From Paenibacillus sedimenti (GTDB taxonomy: Bacteria > Bacillota > Bacilli > Paenibacillales > NBRC-103111), in NCBI RefSeq assembly GCF_014534655.1, contig NZ_JACVVD010000014.1:62001-126000 (forward strand): DNA of 64,000 nt. The letters are read 5' to 3'. A program made the translations under genes and the position numbers. Positions 16,723 through 26,371 of this stretch are shown here, in pieces; the stretch's first letter is position 1, and every line of letters starts with the position of its first letter. The notes under the pieces are model-generated. The model did no database searches, was not told the origin of the DNA, and was given only the letters and a program-made list of their open reading frames with translations.

Positions 16723-17398
16723 TTCTTTATTTACGGCAACGACAATGGACTCAACCATTACTATCACTCACGCTTTGTTAACGATTGTGGTTTCTTTCCT
16801 GCTAGGCGGAATTATCAGCATCACTTATATGAAGACCAGTAAACAATCTTATTCCCAAAACTTCGCACTCACGATGATTCTGATTCCTTCGATTATTGCC
16901 ATTATCATTTTGCTGATTGGGAACAATGTGGCCAGAGCCTTCAGCCTTGCCGGAGCCTTCTCGATCATCCGGTTCCGAAGTGCGCCGGGCGACCCTAAGG
17001 ATATTGCTTATGTCCTTTTTACGATGGCTACAGGGCTTGCCTGCGGTGTCGGGATGTACGGTTATGCCATTCTTTTCACCTTCATCTTGTGCGCCTTGAT
17101 GATGGTGCTCCACAAGTTCAAATTTGGCGCGAAAAGAAGCTCCCAAAAGCTGCTGAAAATTACGGTGCCTGAAGATCTGGGGTATGAGGAAGCCTTCCTC
17201 GAGGTGTTTAAAACCTTTCAAGTTGGTCATGAGCTCAAAAAGGTCAAAACGACCGAGCTGGGCAGTCTCTTCGAGCTAGTCTATTTGATTACGATGGACC
17301 CGAAGACAAGCCAGAAGGAACTGATCGATGCCTTACGATGCAGGAACGGGAATTTGAATATTACCTTATCCATGAACCCTGAAGCTTCAGACTACTAA
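16715..17398 (+). CDS. DUF4956 membrane protein
   Basis: 227 residues: three to four transmembrane helices in the first 130 residues around the family motif FSIIRFRSAPGDPKDI, then a cytosolic ferredoxin-like tail (LLKITVPEDLGYEEAFLEVF). DUF4956 proteins sit next to VTC-domain enzymes and may pass or hold the polymer at the membrane. Start ATG 16715 lies inside the end of the VTC gene, with GGGAG upstream. Confidence 0.85.
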   Translation: MLDSLFTATTMDSTITITHALLTIVVSFLLGGIISITYMKTSKQSYSQNFALTMILIPSIIAIIILLIGNNVARAFSLAGAFSIIRFRSAPGDPKDIAYVLFTMATGLACGVGMYGYAILFTFILCALMMVLHKFKFGAKRSSQKLLKITVPEDLGYEEAFLEVFKTFQVGHELKKVKTTELGSLFELVYLITMDPKTSQKELIDALRCRNGNLNITLSMNPEASDY

Positions 17399-17422
17399 AC
17401 GATACGGAGGATTGAATTGATT

Positions 17423-19342
17423 ATGAAAAATACAAACATGACAAAGACCATCATGCTGGCGCTCTTGTGCTCATCGGTGCTTTCGGCTTGCCAGAGCCAG
17501 GCGACTACTCAGAACAGCACATCCGCAGCATCGACAACCGCTGCATCAGCACCTGCAGCAACAGCAAATGCAGCAACGGCCCAGGTTTCCACTACACCAA
17601 CGCCTGTGACCTATAGTCAAGATGATGAGTATAGTGACTGGACGACGGCCAATCCGAGCTACATCGAGCTCAGTGAGTCCGGCGCAAGCATCAAGGGATC
17701 TGGTGCTGACGCTAAGGATCGCACGGTAACCATCACAGCGGCAGGAACTTATGTATTGAGCGGCCTATGGGAGCAAGGACAAATCGTCGTCGATGCCCCG
17801 AAGGAGGATAAGGTCCGCTTGGTGTTGAACGGGGTAGAAATTCATAGCAAGGAAAGTGCAGCGATCTACGTGAAACAGGCAGACAAGGCGATTATTACGA
17901 TTCAGGAGGGTACGAAAAATGTCGTAACCGATGCAGCCGAATATAAGACGGAGGACTCCCAGTCGGATGAGCCGAATGCGGCGATCTTTAGTAAGGACGA
18001 TCTAACCCTGAATGGAACCGGTGCTTTGACCGTTCAAGGGAACTATAATAATGGAATTACTAGCAAGGACGACCTGAAAATTACCGGAGGCGCGATCACG
18101 GTCTATGCAGCCGATGATGGCGTCATGGGAAAGGACCTGGTGGCGTTCAAGGAAGGCACCCTCACGATTGAAGCATCCGGAGACGGCATCAAAGCAACCA
18201 ATGATACAGATGCTTCCAAAGGGCTGGTTCATATAGACGCAGGTGCGTTCTCTATTAAAGCGGGAAGGGATGGCATTCAAGCGGCTGCCTCCGTACAGGT
18301 GAATGGAGGTTCGTTCACGATCTCATCCGGTGGCGGCAGCGCAAAAGCCGTTGCGAAGGCAGTCGAAATGAACGGCGGCATGAGAGGTCCAGCTCCGGCT
18401 GCTGCAACGACTAGATCTACAGCTACAGAAGCGGAAAGCGGCAAAGCCATCAAAGCCGGAGCAAACATTACCATAGCGAAGGGTACCATCGGCATCGATT
18501 CGGCCGATGATGCCATCCACGGCAACAACAACGTTGATATCGCAGGAGGGGAACTCACCATCACTTCCGGGGACGATGGAATCCATGCGGATTCATTCCT
18601 CCTGATAAGCGGCGGGAACATTGAGATAACCAAGAGCTATGAAGGCATAGAGGGCTCGAACGTAACCATATCGGGCGGGGAGACCAAAGTGACTGCGAGC
18701 GATGACGGCATTAATATTTCTGGAGGCGTGGACGGGTCGTCTATTGGAGGGCGTCCTGGACAGAACAACTTCAGTTCCTCGAGCACCAATAACAAACTCA
18801 CGATAACCGGCGGCACGGTTCATGTCGATTCCACGGGCGACGGATTGGATGCGAACGGGTCCATCCTGATGTCAGGCGGCACCGTCTTTGTAAGCGGCCC
18901 GACGGCGAACAACAACGGCGCGCTGGATTATGACGGAACCTTCGAATATACCGGCGGCCAGTTGGTGACAACCGGAAGCGCAGGGATGGCGCAAGCGCCA
19001 TCGGATTCATCGACGGGGCGTTCTCTTCTCATGACATATTCTCAGACGCAGAAGGCGGGAACGGTCGTAGAGCTTAAAGACAAGAATGGCAACATCGTGG
19101 CAAGCTTTGCTCCTGACAAAGACTTTCAAACGATCGTTATTGGCTCATCTGAGCTCAAGAAGGATACAGCCTACTCGCTGTATACCGGAGGAGCGAAGAC
19201 CGTTGAATTCACCATTGCAAATTCGACCACATGGTTGAATGAAACCGGAGTAACCTCCGCCAGAAGCACCGGTCCGGGAGGATTCGGAGGAGGACCCGGC
19301 GGCGCCGGGAATCGGGGTCAAGCTGGAATGGGGAGACCTTAG
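17423..19342 (+). CDS. Cthe_2159-like beta-helix lipoprotein (DUF4353, carbohydrate-binding)
   Basis: About 639 residues. A lipoprotein signal ends in LCSSVLSAC, so it is tethered outside the membrane. After a low-complexity Ser/Thr/Ala linker come repeated beta-helix rungs with GDGI/DDGI turns (ADDGVMG, GDGIKA, DDAIHG, DDGIHA, GDGLDA), typical of the calcium-binding polysaccharide-binding family of Cthe_2159. The tail is Gly/Pro-rich. ATG 17423 is 12 bases from GGAGG; TTG 17417 has the better spacing of 6 and could be the true start. It is the last gene of the VTC-DUF4956 operon. Confidence 0.85.
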   Translation: MKNTNMTKTIMLALLCSSVLSACQSQATTQNSTSAASTTAASAPAATANAATAQVSTTPTPVTYSQDDEYSDWTTANPSYIELSESGASIKGSGADAKDRTVTITAAGTYVLSGLWEQGQIVVDAPKEDKVRLVLNGVEIHSKESAAIYVKQADKAIITIQEGTKNVVTDAAEYKTEDSQSDEPNAAIFSKDDLTLNGTGALTVQGNYNNGITSKDDLKITGGAITVYAADDGVMGKDLVAFKEGTLTIEASGDGIKATNDTDASKGLVHIDAGAFSIKAGRDGIQAAASVQVNGGSFTISSGGGSAKAVAKAVEMNGGMRGPAPAAATTRSTATEAESGKAIKAGANITIAKGTIGIDSADDAIHGNNNVDIAGGELTITSGDDGIHADSFLLISGGNIEITKSYEGIEGSNVTISGGETKVTASDDGINISGGVDGSSIGGRPGQNNFSSSSTNNKLTITGGTVHVDSTGDGLDANGSILMSGGTVFVSGPTANNNGALDYDGTFEYTGGQLVTTGSAGMAQAPSDSSTGRSLLMTYSQTQKAGTVVELKDKNGNIVASFAPDKDFQTIVIGSSELKKDTAYSLYTGGAKTVEFTIANSTTWLNETGVTSARSTGPGGFGGGPGGAGNRGQAGMGRP

Positions 19343-19453
19343 GGCAGAACGGATAAGCCTTAGTGGTCCACGACTGCCAGTTACATGCTGAGCATCATGA
19401 AGCTGATGGATTAAGGATTTGCAATCTACGTTTCAACTCCATACAATGAAGTG

Positions 19454-19475
19454 GCACCCGGGAGGGTGCTTTTTC
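19454..19475 (+). terminator. Terminator downstream of the VTC operon
   Basis: GCACCC-GGGA-GGGTGC and a T run. The rest of 19343-19643 holds no gene I can support; TTGAAG (19586) and TATCAT (19610), 18 bp apart, may be the promoter of the next gene. Confidence 0.85.
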
Positions 19476-19643
19476 ATTGCATGGCGCTTACAAATTGTGC
19501 CAGAGGCTCATTCTTTGGCCTGAATATGCACCATCGGAAGGAGCATATGATTCGCGCCGTTGTTTATTGGGAGAAGGACGGGTCATTGAAGTTTGTAGCA
19601 GCTGCATGCTATCATTCAATAATCGCTATAAAAATAGGAGTGC

Positions 19644-20585
19644 ATGAACTTGATAAAGCAAGAGAAAACCATATATTTCATCTTAGCGTTGGTTGTCATC
19701 TCATGGGGTTTAAACATTGTAATGGTAAAATATCTGACACAGTCTATCTCGCCTATGCTAGTTGCCGCAATTAGGATGCCGCTTGCTGGCATCGTATTAC
19801 TTCCGTTTGTTTGGAAAAAGTACGGATTCTATAAACCAAATATGAAGCAGTGGGGACTTCTTCTTCTCATCGGCGTAACCTCCATTTTCTTTCACCAGTT
19901 GTTTTTAGCGTATGGGGTCGTTACAACGACAGCTACCAATGCATCGCTAATACTGGGATTAAATCCGCTGTCTACGGCTCTTCTTGCATCCATGTTCATT
20001 GGCGAAAAATTCAATATGAGATTAGCTCTCGGCATTTTATTCGGATTCTCAGGCGTTGTCTTGGTCGTCACTTCCAAATCGGCAGGTAGTTCTATCGGTT
20101 TATCCGGATGGGGAGATTTGATCATGTTTCTATCCATGTTGGCTTATGTCATAGGCGGGTTGTTCATCAAAAAGTTGTCGGCCACCGCAATACCGACTTT
20201 GGTAGTTACAGCCTACTCCACGGTAATTGGCGGGGTATTATTAAATCTAGGCACATTGACGATGCTTGGGCCTTCGTCTTATGATCAGGTTCATTTGTCG
20301 GTTACGGCTTGGGCTGTAATGCTGATGTCAGCTTGGGGAGCATCTTCACTAGGAACGCTAGGGTGGAATCACGGTATTAAATTTCTAGGTGCCAACAAAA
20401 CAGCCATGTTCCTTAACGGACTGCCTTTTGCCAGTATGGTTGGGGGCGTTATTTTCTTGGATGAGCATATTGGCTGGATTCATGTTACAGCCTTTATTCT
20501 TACTACGTTTGGCATTGTTATAGGGACTTTAAAGAAAAGAGATAGCAGCCTTACCCCTGCAGGCGGAAGCTCAGTTAAATATTAG
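19644..20585 (+). CDS. EamA/DMT-family transporter
   Basis: 313 residues with ten hydrophobic helices in two EamA halves (SWGLNIVMVKYL in the first; LGANKTAMFLNGLPFASMVGGVIFLDEHI in the second). Members export amino acids or other small metabolites; the substrate here is unknown. TAGGAG lies before ATG 19644. Confidence 0.88.
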   Translation: MNLIKQEKTIYFILALVVISWGLNIVMVKYLTQSISPMLVAAIRMPLAGIVLLPFVWKKYGFYKPNMKQWGLLLLIGVTSIFFHQLFLAYGVVTTTATNASLILGLNPLSTALLASMFIGEKFNMRLALGILFGFSGVVLVVTSKSAGSSIGLSGWGDLIMFLSMLAYVIGGLFIKKLSATAIPTLVVTAYSTVIGGVLLNLGTLTMLGPSSYDQVHLSVTAWAVMLMSAWGASSLGTLGWNHGIKFLGANKTAMFLNGLPFASMVGGVIFLDEHIGWIHVTAFILTTFGIVIGTLKKRDSSLTPAGGSSVKY

Positions 20586-20602
20586 ATCCGACCAAAGCAA
20601 TA

Positions 20603-21180
20603 TTAATTGCCAAGAAACTCTTTTTTAAAAATTTCCATTAAATATTCCAGCGTGATGGGATCACTGTAAGTGGATGCTTTCGAATTTATTTCGATTACTC
20701 GATTGTTTTTAACGGCAGGAATATTCTTCCACATATCGGTTTTCAGGAATGACAGATCACTGTCCGAGTATTTGCTGAAGACAATATAATCTCCGGCAAA
20801 CTCGGGAACAACTTCTAGCGATAGTGTATGGTAGCCTGGTCCCAGCGCCTTTTCTTTCACTTTATCAGGCATTTTCAATTCCATCGCTTGATATAGTATT
20901 TCGGTTCCGCGTGCCCAGTTATTGCCGAATACTTAAAGCTGCTTATCATCGTTTTCGATTACAGAAACGGTTGCGTCTTTGCCTAATTTTGGACCAATTT
21001 CTTCTCCTGCGGCTTTTGCGCGTTTTTTGAAGTCCTCGGCCCATTACTCGGATTGGTATGTGATCGTTCCTGACTTCTTCCCGTTTACAGGCAAATCTTC
21101 CTTTTTACTGGCTGATCCGCTGCTGCACACGCTTAAAACAGTACTAGCGAAAGTATGAAGGGGATCCATCCTTTTTTCAT
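20603..21180 (-). pseudogene. Decayed fhuD-like siderophore-binding lipoprotein gene
   Basis: Read on the minus strand it starts MKKGWIPFILSLVL, shifts frame near the lipobox (VLSVCSSGSASKKED) and continues to GTITYQSE. It then jumps directly to WAEDFKKRAKAAGEE, losing roughly 120 residues of the N-terminal lobe. Two in-frame stops follow (after YQSE and after NDDKQL), and it ends in an intact C-terminal part (VVPEFAGDYIVFSKYSD to FKKEFLGN). Intact relatives bind ferric hydroxamate siderophores for FecCD permeases. One frameshift, two stops and a deletion make this clearly dead. Confidence 0.8.
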
Positions 21181-21204
21181 TTTCAACACTCCTCCCTTAT
21201 CGAA

Positions 21205-21438
21205 TTACTTACCTAGAAAATTCTTTTTAAAGAATTCCAGTTGGAATTCTAATGTTAATGGATCATTGAAATAGAACTCTTTTGCGTTGGCTTCAAACAC
21301 CCGTTTATTTTTAACAGCCGGGATATTTTTGTATGTATCTGTTGCCATGAATGAACTATCCGCATCCGAATATTTGCTGAAGATGAGATAGTCTCCGACA
21401 AATTCGGGAAGCACTTCTGGCGATATTGTTTTAAGCGG
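21205..21438 (-). pseudogene. C-terminal fragment of a second fhuD-like gene
   Basis: About 77 residues (VLPEFVGDYLIFSKYSDADS to FFKKNFLGK) closely parallel the tail of the neighbouring decayed gene but differ at many positions, so this is an older paralogue, not a recent duplicate. No N-terminal part is found upstream on this strand. Confidence 0.75.
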
Positions 21439-21561
21439 CCACTGAATAATACGGGTGATTGCTTTTAATAATGCAGATTTCGAGAACGATGATTGACCTC
21501 CGTATTTTAAGAGTAAGTGACCAATAAGTAATTGATAAAGATAGGGTTGGAAAAAAAAGTA

Positions 21562-21595
21562 TTGACACACTAAAATGAGAACGATTATCATTATC
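21562..21595 (+). promoter_or_regulatory. Promoter with Fur box for the iron-uptake operon
   Basis: TTGACA at 21562-21567 and TATCAT at 21586-21591 form a promoter with an 18-bp spacer. GAGAACGATTATCATTATC (21577-21595) matches the 19-bp Fur consensus closely and covers the -10, so Fe-Fur should repress it. Confidence 0.85.
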
Positions 21596-21695
21596 GATAG
21601 AGGTGGACAATGGCTTGATCCGGCTATGACTAAAATATTCATTCAAACTTCAAATGCTGTTCCACATGAAGATACATAATTAGGAGGATTTAACC

Positions 21696-22742
21696 ATGCG
21701 CACATTATTTAAGCCGCTTACAATCCTGTTATCCGTTATGCTGTTGTTTCTGACTGCGGCTTGCGCTTCCGGAAGCAGCTCCACGAGCGGTTCTGCCCCG
21801 ACGTCGGGTTCGCAGCAGTCTTCGTCCCCGCAATCTCCTTCTCCGACGCCGAAAGATACGGTGAAGACCATCAAACACGCGATGGGCACTGCGGAAATCA
21901 AGGGAACGCCCAAGCGCATTGTCGCGCTTGAGTGGACTTATGTGGAGGATCTGCTTGCAGTCGGCGTACAGCCTGCAGGCGTGGCCGATATTAAAGGCTA
22001 TAAAACCTGGGTGAACGTCCAGCCGGCACTCGCTGCAGATACGGTGGATGTAGGGACACGCCAGGAACCGAACCTGGAAGCGATCACCGGATTGAAGCCT
22101 GATCTCATCATCACTGCTTCAAACCGGGCGAAATCGAATTACGAGAGCTTGAATAAAATCGCTCCGACAATCGTGTTCGAATCGTATCCGCCGGAAGGAG
22201 CGGGGGATCAATATGCCGAGATGGAGCAAACCTTCAAAACGATTGCAGACCTGGCAGGTAAAACTGCAGAAGCCGACAAAGTGCTGAAGGATCTGCAAAA
22301 AACGTATGACGACACCAAGGCTAAGCTGAAAGCGGCCAATAAGGACGGAGCGGAGTTTTCGCTTACGCAGGCATTCAGCAATCAAAACGCGGCCGTATTG
22401 CGGATGTTCACGGACAATTCGATGGCGGTGCAAATCCTGCAGCGTGCCGGTATGAAGAACGTATACAAATCAAGTAAATTCGAAATATACGGCTTTGCAA
22501 CCGGGTCCATTGAATCGCTGCCTTCTGTTCAGAACGCCAGCTTTTTCTACATCGTTCAAGATAATGACAACGTATTTGATAAGCAGTTAAAAGACAATGC
22601 AGTCTGGAAAGGGCTCAATTTTGTGAAAGAAAACCAGGCCTACAAGCTGCCGGGCAATACGTGGCCCTTCGGCGGTCCGTTGTCGGCCAAAGTGTTTGTA
22701 GAACTGACTGCTGACGCTATGATCAAAGGATCCGGAAAATGA
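21696..22742 (+). CDS. Iron-siderophore ABC transporter substrate-binding lipoprotein
   Basis: 348 residues. Lipobox LTAAC (Cys about 23), a Ser/Pro-rich linker to about residue 53, then two lobes of the class III binding-protein fold: KRIVALEWTYVEDLLAVGVQP, EPNLEAITGLKPDLII, and a long connecting helix near 190. It captures a ferric siderophore or ferric citrate-type ligand outside the membrane. The stop overlaps the permease start (ATGA). A Fur box lies upstream. Ligand not decidable from sequence. Confidence 0.88.
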   Translation: MRTLFKPLTILLSVMLLFLTAACASGSSSTSGSAPTSGSQQSSSPQSPSPTPKDTVKTIKHAMGTAEIKGTPKRIVALEWTYVEDLLAVGVQPAGVADIKGYKTWVNVQPALAADTVDVGTRQEPNLEAITGLKPDLIITASNRAKSNYESLNKIAPTIVFESYPPEGAGDQYAEMEQTFKTIADLAGKTAEADKVLKDLQKTYDDTKAKLKAANKDGAEFSLTQAFSNQNAAVLRMFTDNSMAVQILQRAGMKNVYKSSKFEIYGFATGSIESLPSVQNASFFYIVQDNDNVFDKQLKDNAVWKGLNFVKENQAYKLPGNTWPFGGPLSAKVFVELTADAMIKGSGK

Positions 22743-24787
22743 TATCAGTACCTTCATTCATCAGTAAGACCGGATGGAAAGCGGGATTGGTATTCGGCGG
22801 CGGCTTTATCTTGCTGGGCGCCCTGATGTTCGCCAGTCTGATTCAAGGTGAAGCCGATCTAACGGTATTCACCGCAGTCGATGCGCTCTTAAATCCGCAG
22901 GATACCCTCGCACATCACCTGGTGCGGGGTATTCGACTGCCAAGAGCAGTGATGGGACTGCTAGCAGGCGCCGCCTTGGCGGTTTCAGGCGCATTGCTGC
23001 AGACTGTAACGCGCAATCCGCTGGCATCGGCATCGACGCTCGGTCTCAATGCGGGAGCATATTTTATCATTGTACTTGCTGCGGTATTTTTCCCCGGCTT
23101 GAAAGCGGACGCCCCGCTGCTGCTTGCCTTGGTCGGCGCATGCGGTGCGGCTGCCATGGCCTATTTGATGGCCGGCGGCCGCAAAAGCACTCCTGTGCGT
23201 ATGGCGCTTGCCGGAATGATCGTCTCTCTCGTGCTGGCTTCCTTCACAAGCGCTCTTCAACTGCTCTATGAAAACGAAACGAATGGTTTGTTTGTCTGGG
23301 GTTCGGGTTCGCTTCTGCAGAACAATTGGGCGGGAGTTCGTTATTCGTGGGTATGGATCCTTATCGGGATAACGGCAGCTTGCCTGTTTGCCCGAACGCT
23401 CGATCTATTGGAGCTTGGAGAAGAGACGGCCCGTTCGCTTGGACAGACTGTAAACGGAGTCCGGTTCGGCGCCCTTGCCTCCGCCGTGCTGCTTGCGGGC
23501 GTGACAGTCAGTGTGGTCGGTCCGATCGGTTTCGTGGGTCTGATCGCGCCGCACCTCATCCGATTGATCGGTTTTAGGCGCCATCGTCTGCTGCTGCCGG
23601 CAAGCGGTTTGTGGGGCGCGGTCGTCCTTGTCGGCGCAGATATGATCGCGCGTATGTTCCGGAGCATGCTGGGTGAGCTTCCCGCAGGAGCGGTCACTGC
23701 AGTTATCGGCGCACCTTGGCTGATTTGGCTTGCCGTAAGAGGCGCCAAAGAGCAGAGGTCGACGGAAGGCAATTCGTCCATGAGCATCGGTATCTTGCGG
23801 AAAAGTATCCCTTATCCGGCGATGGTTGCCTTAACGGGAACGGCACTTTGCATCCTGATCTTAGCTGGACTTATGGCAGGCGCTATGAAACTTCCGCTCA
23901 CCGAGGTTTGGGCTGTAATAACCGGGGGCGGTTCGGACATCTCGAAGAACATCGTCTTCGAATTGCGTTTGCCCCGTATGCTTGTTGCGGCTCTTGCAGG
24001 AGCAGTTTTGGCCGTTGCCGGTGTCATGATGCAGGGCGCGGTCCGCAATCCATTGGCTGATCCGTCCGTTGTCGGCGTTACGGCGGGAGCGGGCTTTGGT
24101 GCCCTGCTGCTTCTGGTCATCTGGCCGCAGGCGCCGGGATCCATGCTGCCGGCCGCAGCACTTGCGGGTGCCGTCATGGCGGCAGGCAGCGTTTATGCGA
24201 TCTCCTGGAGAAAAGGGTTAAATCCCGTCGTGCTTGCGCTGGTCGGTATCGCCGTATCGGCCGTCGGGTCGGCCGGTATCCAGTTCCTTGTGATCAAGTC
24301 AGGAATTGCCGCAGCTCCTGCACTTGCCTGGCTGGCCGGCAGTACGTATGCCAGAGGCTGGGAAGAGTTGATCAGGCTTTCGATCCCGGCTGTGCTACTT
24401 CTTCCCGCTGCCTGGGTTCTGGGGCGTAAAGTCGATCTGCTGGCTTTCGGGGATCAGATATCGCTCGGTCTTGGCTTGAAGCTGCAGAGAACACGCCTTA
24501 CCGCTGCCATCATCGGCGTCGCGCTTGCCGCCGTAGCCGTCGCCGGTGTAGGCACTGTAGGTTTTATCGGTCTATTGGCGCCTCACGTCGTCAGGCTCTT
24601 TGTTGGCCAAAATCACCGCCAGTCCGTTCTGCTTTCTTCAATTATCGGAGCTTTGCTGCTCGTAGGCGCCGATATAATAGGCAAAGTGATCATCTCTCCG
24701 AAAGAAGTGCCTTCGGGGATTGTCGTCGCTTTAATTGGCACACCGTATTTGCTTCTACTGATGTACCGAAGCGCCGTTCGGAAGTAA
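22739..24787 (+). CDS. Fused double FecCD iron-siderophore permease
   Basis: 682 residues containing two complete FecCD permease units (about 20-340 and 350-680), as in FhuB. Each has the family motifs: RLPRAVMGLLAGAALAVSGALLQ and GPIGFVGLIAPH in the first, RLPRMLVAALAGAVLAVAGVMMQ and GTVGFIGLLAPH in the second. It forms the full transmembrane channel by itself. No ATP-binding subunit gene follows; an ATPase encoded elsewhere must energise it. Confidence 0.92.
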   Translation: MISVPSFISKTGWKAGLVFGGGFILLGALMFASLIQGEADLTVFTAVDALLNPQDTLAHHLVRGIRLPRAVMGLLAGAALAVSGALLQTVTRNPLASASTLGLNAGAYFIIVLAAVFFPGLKADAPLLLALVGACGAAAMAYLMAGGRKSTPVRMALAGMIVSLVLASFTSALQLLYENETNGLFVWGSGSLLQNNWAGVRYSWVWILIGITAACLFARTLDLLELGEETARSLGQTVNGVRFGALASAVLLAGVTVSVVGPIGFVGLIAPHLIRLIGFRRHRLLLPASGLWGAVVLVGADMIARMFRSMLGELPAGAVTAVIGAPWLIWLAVRGAKEQRSTEGNSSMSIGILRKSIPYPAMVALTGTALCILILAGLMAGAMKLPLTEVWAVITGGGSDISKNIVFELRLPRMLVAALAGAVLAVAGVMMQGAVRNPLADPSVVGVTAGAGFGALLLLVIWPQAPGSMLPAAALAGAVMAAGSVYAISWRKGLNPVVLALVGIAVSAVGSAGIQFLVIKSGIAAAPALAWLAGSTYARGWEELIRLSIPAVLLLPAAWVLGRKVDLLAFGDQISLGLGLKLQRTRLTAAIIGVALAAVAVAGVGTVGFIGLLAPHVVRLFVGQNHRQSVLLSSIIGALLLVGADIIGKVIISPKEVPSGIVVALIGTPYLLLLMYRSAVRK

Positions 24788-24922
24788 GTGGTAGACTCCC
24801 GTCAGGCGGCTTCGTTTCTGAACATAAACCCTGAAACATATGATATATGCCCTAGAAGCTGGAGGGCTTTTGTCTGATCGGGGTGGATTTGCCAAGGTAT
24901 GCTTCACCTCCATAAAAAAATA

Positions 24923-24945
24923 GACACCCGATAGGGTGTCTTTTC
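24923..24945 (+). terminator. Terminator of the iron-uptake operon
   Basis: GACACCC-GATA-GGGTGTC with TTTTC. A weaker hairpin GCCCT/AGGGC with TTTTG lies at 24849-24870. Confidence 0.88.
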
Positions 24946-24988
24946 TGGTTATAGAGAAAGATGTTTATAAAAGGTTAATAGTTGTTCC

Positions 24989-25318
24989 CTATTGTTTTCC
25001 CTTTCCTTGCAATTCGTTCAAATATTCGTCCAATCGATCGAAGCGCTCCTCCCACATGCGGCGGTAAGATTCCAGCCAGGTGTTCATTTCTATAAAAGGC
25101 TGGGGGCTTAGCTTATAAATACGCCGATTGGCGCTCGGCTGTACTTGAACAATCCCCGCGTCACTAAGGACGCGAAGATGTTTGGAAACCTGTGGCTGAT
25201 GGAGGCTGAGGCGCTCGGCGATTTCCCCTACGGTGAGAGGGCCTTCACGCAGGAGCTCTACGATGTTCAAGCGGTTGGGCTCGGCGAGTGCGCTCCAGGT
25301 TGTTATTTTCAAGCCCAT
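24989..25318 (-). CDS. ArsR-family transcriptional regulator
   Basis: 109 residues of winged helix: WSALAEPNRLNIVELLREGPLT, then IAERLSLHQPQVSKHLRVLSDAGIV and the wing ANRRIYKLSP. No metal-binding CxC motif is present, so it is of the type paired with SRPBCC (AHSA1) genes. It is the last gene of a minus-strand operon SRPBCC-DoxX-ArsR. Confidence 0.9.
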   Translation of the reverse strand: MGLKITTWSALAEPNRLNIVELLREGPLTVGEIAERLSLHQPQVSKHLRVLSDAGIVQVQPSANRRIYKLSPQPFIEMNTWLESYRRMWEERFDRLDEYLNELQGKGKQ

Positions 25319-25359
25319 ATGACTATGCTCCTTCCTTCAACAAGATTCGCGGTTCCGGT

Positions 25360-25758
25360 TTATGCCGCTAAGCGGATCGGCTGATTTAATGAAGCCGCTT
25401 TTTGTTTCTTATGATAGCATACATAGGATCCGGCGATCACAGAAAATCCGATGAAGAAAAACACCCAGCCGCTGGCAGGATCGCCCACAGCTATACTTGA
25501 ATACATCGCGCCAATCAGGTCAAAAGCAAGCCCGGCGTAAGCCCATTCCTTAATTCTCGGCAAGCCGGGAATCAGTATCGCTGCAAGACCTAATAGTTTA
25601 GCCACGCCAAGAAAGGGGAGGAGATAGGCGGGATAGCCCAAATGATCAAATAAAGCAACCGCATCCGGCAAAGAGAGGATATCCGGAATAGCACCGAATC
25701 CCATTAAGGCTATCAGTAGAGCCGTAAAAATCCAATACATAACTTTTGTTTTTTTCAT
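25360..25758 (-). CDS. DoxX-like membrane protein
   Basis: 132 residues with four transmembrane helices and the DoxX-like pattern (LGYPAYLLPFLGVAKLLGLAAIL; IKEWAYAGLAFDLIGA). Biochemical role not known. It lies between the SRPBCC and ArsR genes of the same operon. Confidence 0.85.
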   Translation of the reverse strand: MKKTKVMYWIFTALLIALMGFGAIPDILSLPDAVALFDHLGYPAYLLPFLGVAKLLGLAAILIPGLPRIKEWAYAGLAFDLIGAMYSSIAVGDPASGWVFFFIGFSVIAGSYVCYHKKQKAASLNQPIRLAA

Positions 25759-25803
25759 GAATATTTTACTCCTTTCAATTTGTAGGTTGTCGTACAGTGG
25801 TTC

Positions 25804-26289
25804 TTACATGTTGGCCAGTTGTTCCTCAAGACGATTAAGTGTTGATTTAGCTCCCTCGATGGCTCCATATTCTTTGACCACTTTATCAAGCTCCTCGGCG
25901 GATTTAAAGCGCATCGTCATGGTGAGATCGGTCTTCGTATCAGACTGCTCGGCAAACGTAACCGTCACTTGAAATTGATCATCCTCACCGCCCCCGCCAT
26001 GGGAATATACGAGTCGCTCGGGGCTTAAGATCTCGCGATAGACGATTTTATTGTCATAATCAACGCCATCGGGACCGTGCATGACGTAACGCCATACCCC
26101 GCCTGGTCTTATGTCGATTTCTTGAACCGTAATCGTAAAGCCTTTGGGTCCCCACCATTTCGGCAAATGCTCAGGATCTGTCCAAGCCTTGAACACCAGT
26201 TCCCGCGGCGCATTAAAGATACGAGTGATACGAAGCTCTTGACCTGTTACGGATGTAACGGTGTTGTTTGTTGCCTGAGTTTCTTTCAT
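25804..26289 (-). CDS. SRPBCC (AHSA1-like) domain protein
   Basis: 161 residues from ATG 26289, which has GGAGG about 9 bases upstream; the open frame extends further but through the operator region. It has the helix-grip fold features RIFNAPRELVFKAWTDPEHLPKWWGPKGF and GGVWRYVMHGPDG. Such proteins bind small hydrophobic ligands in a cavity. First gene of the operon with DoxX and ArsR. Confidence 0.88.
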   Translation of the reverse strand: MKETQATNNTVTSVTGQELRITRIFNAPRELVFKAWTDPEHLPKWWGPKGFTITVQEIDIRPGGVWRYVMHGPDGVDYDNKIVYREILSPERLVYSHGGGGEDDQFQVTVTFAEQSDTKTDLTMTMRFKSAEELDKVVKEYGAIEGAKSTLNRLEEQLANM

Positions 26290-26344
26290 TTTATCATTCC
26301 TCCAAATTGGTTTGTTCTTGCTATCTGCTTTAAATATACCATGA

Positions 26345-26371
26345 CAGGAATATTCCTGTAAAGGAATATTC
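26345..26371 (-). promoter_or_regulatory. Palindromic operator upstream of the SRPBCC-DoxX-ArsR operon
   Basis: CAGGAATATTCCTG (26345-26358) is a perfect 14-bp palindrome, and GGAATATTC repeats at 26363-26371. It lies just upstream of the first gene, where an ArsR-family repressor would bind. Confidence 0.6.

Noticed and set aside
19451..19774. 107-codon frame between the VTC operon and the EamA gene
   Set aside because: Begins in a terminator and overlaps the well-supported EamA gene; an internal ATG at 19548 behind AAGGAG is tempting but the product still overlaps EamA out of frame.
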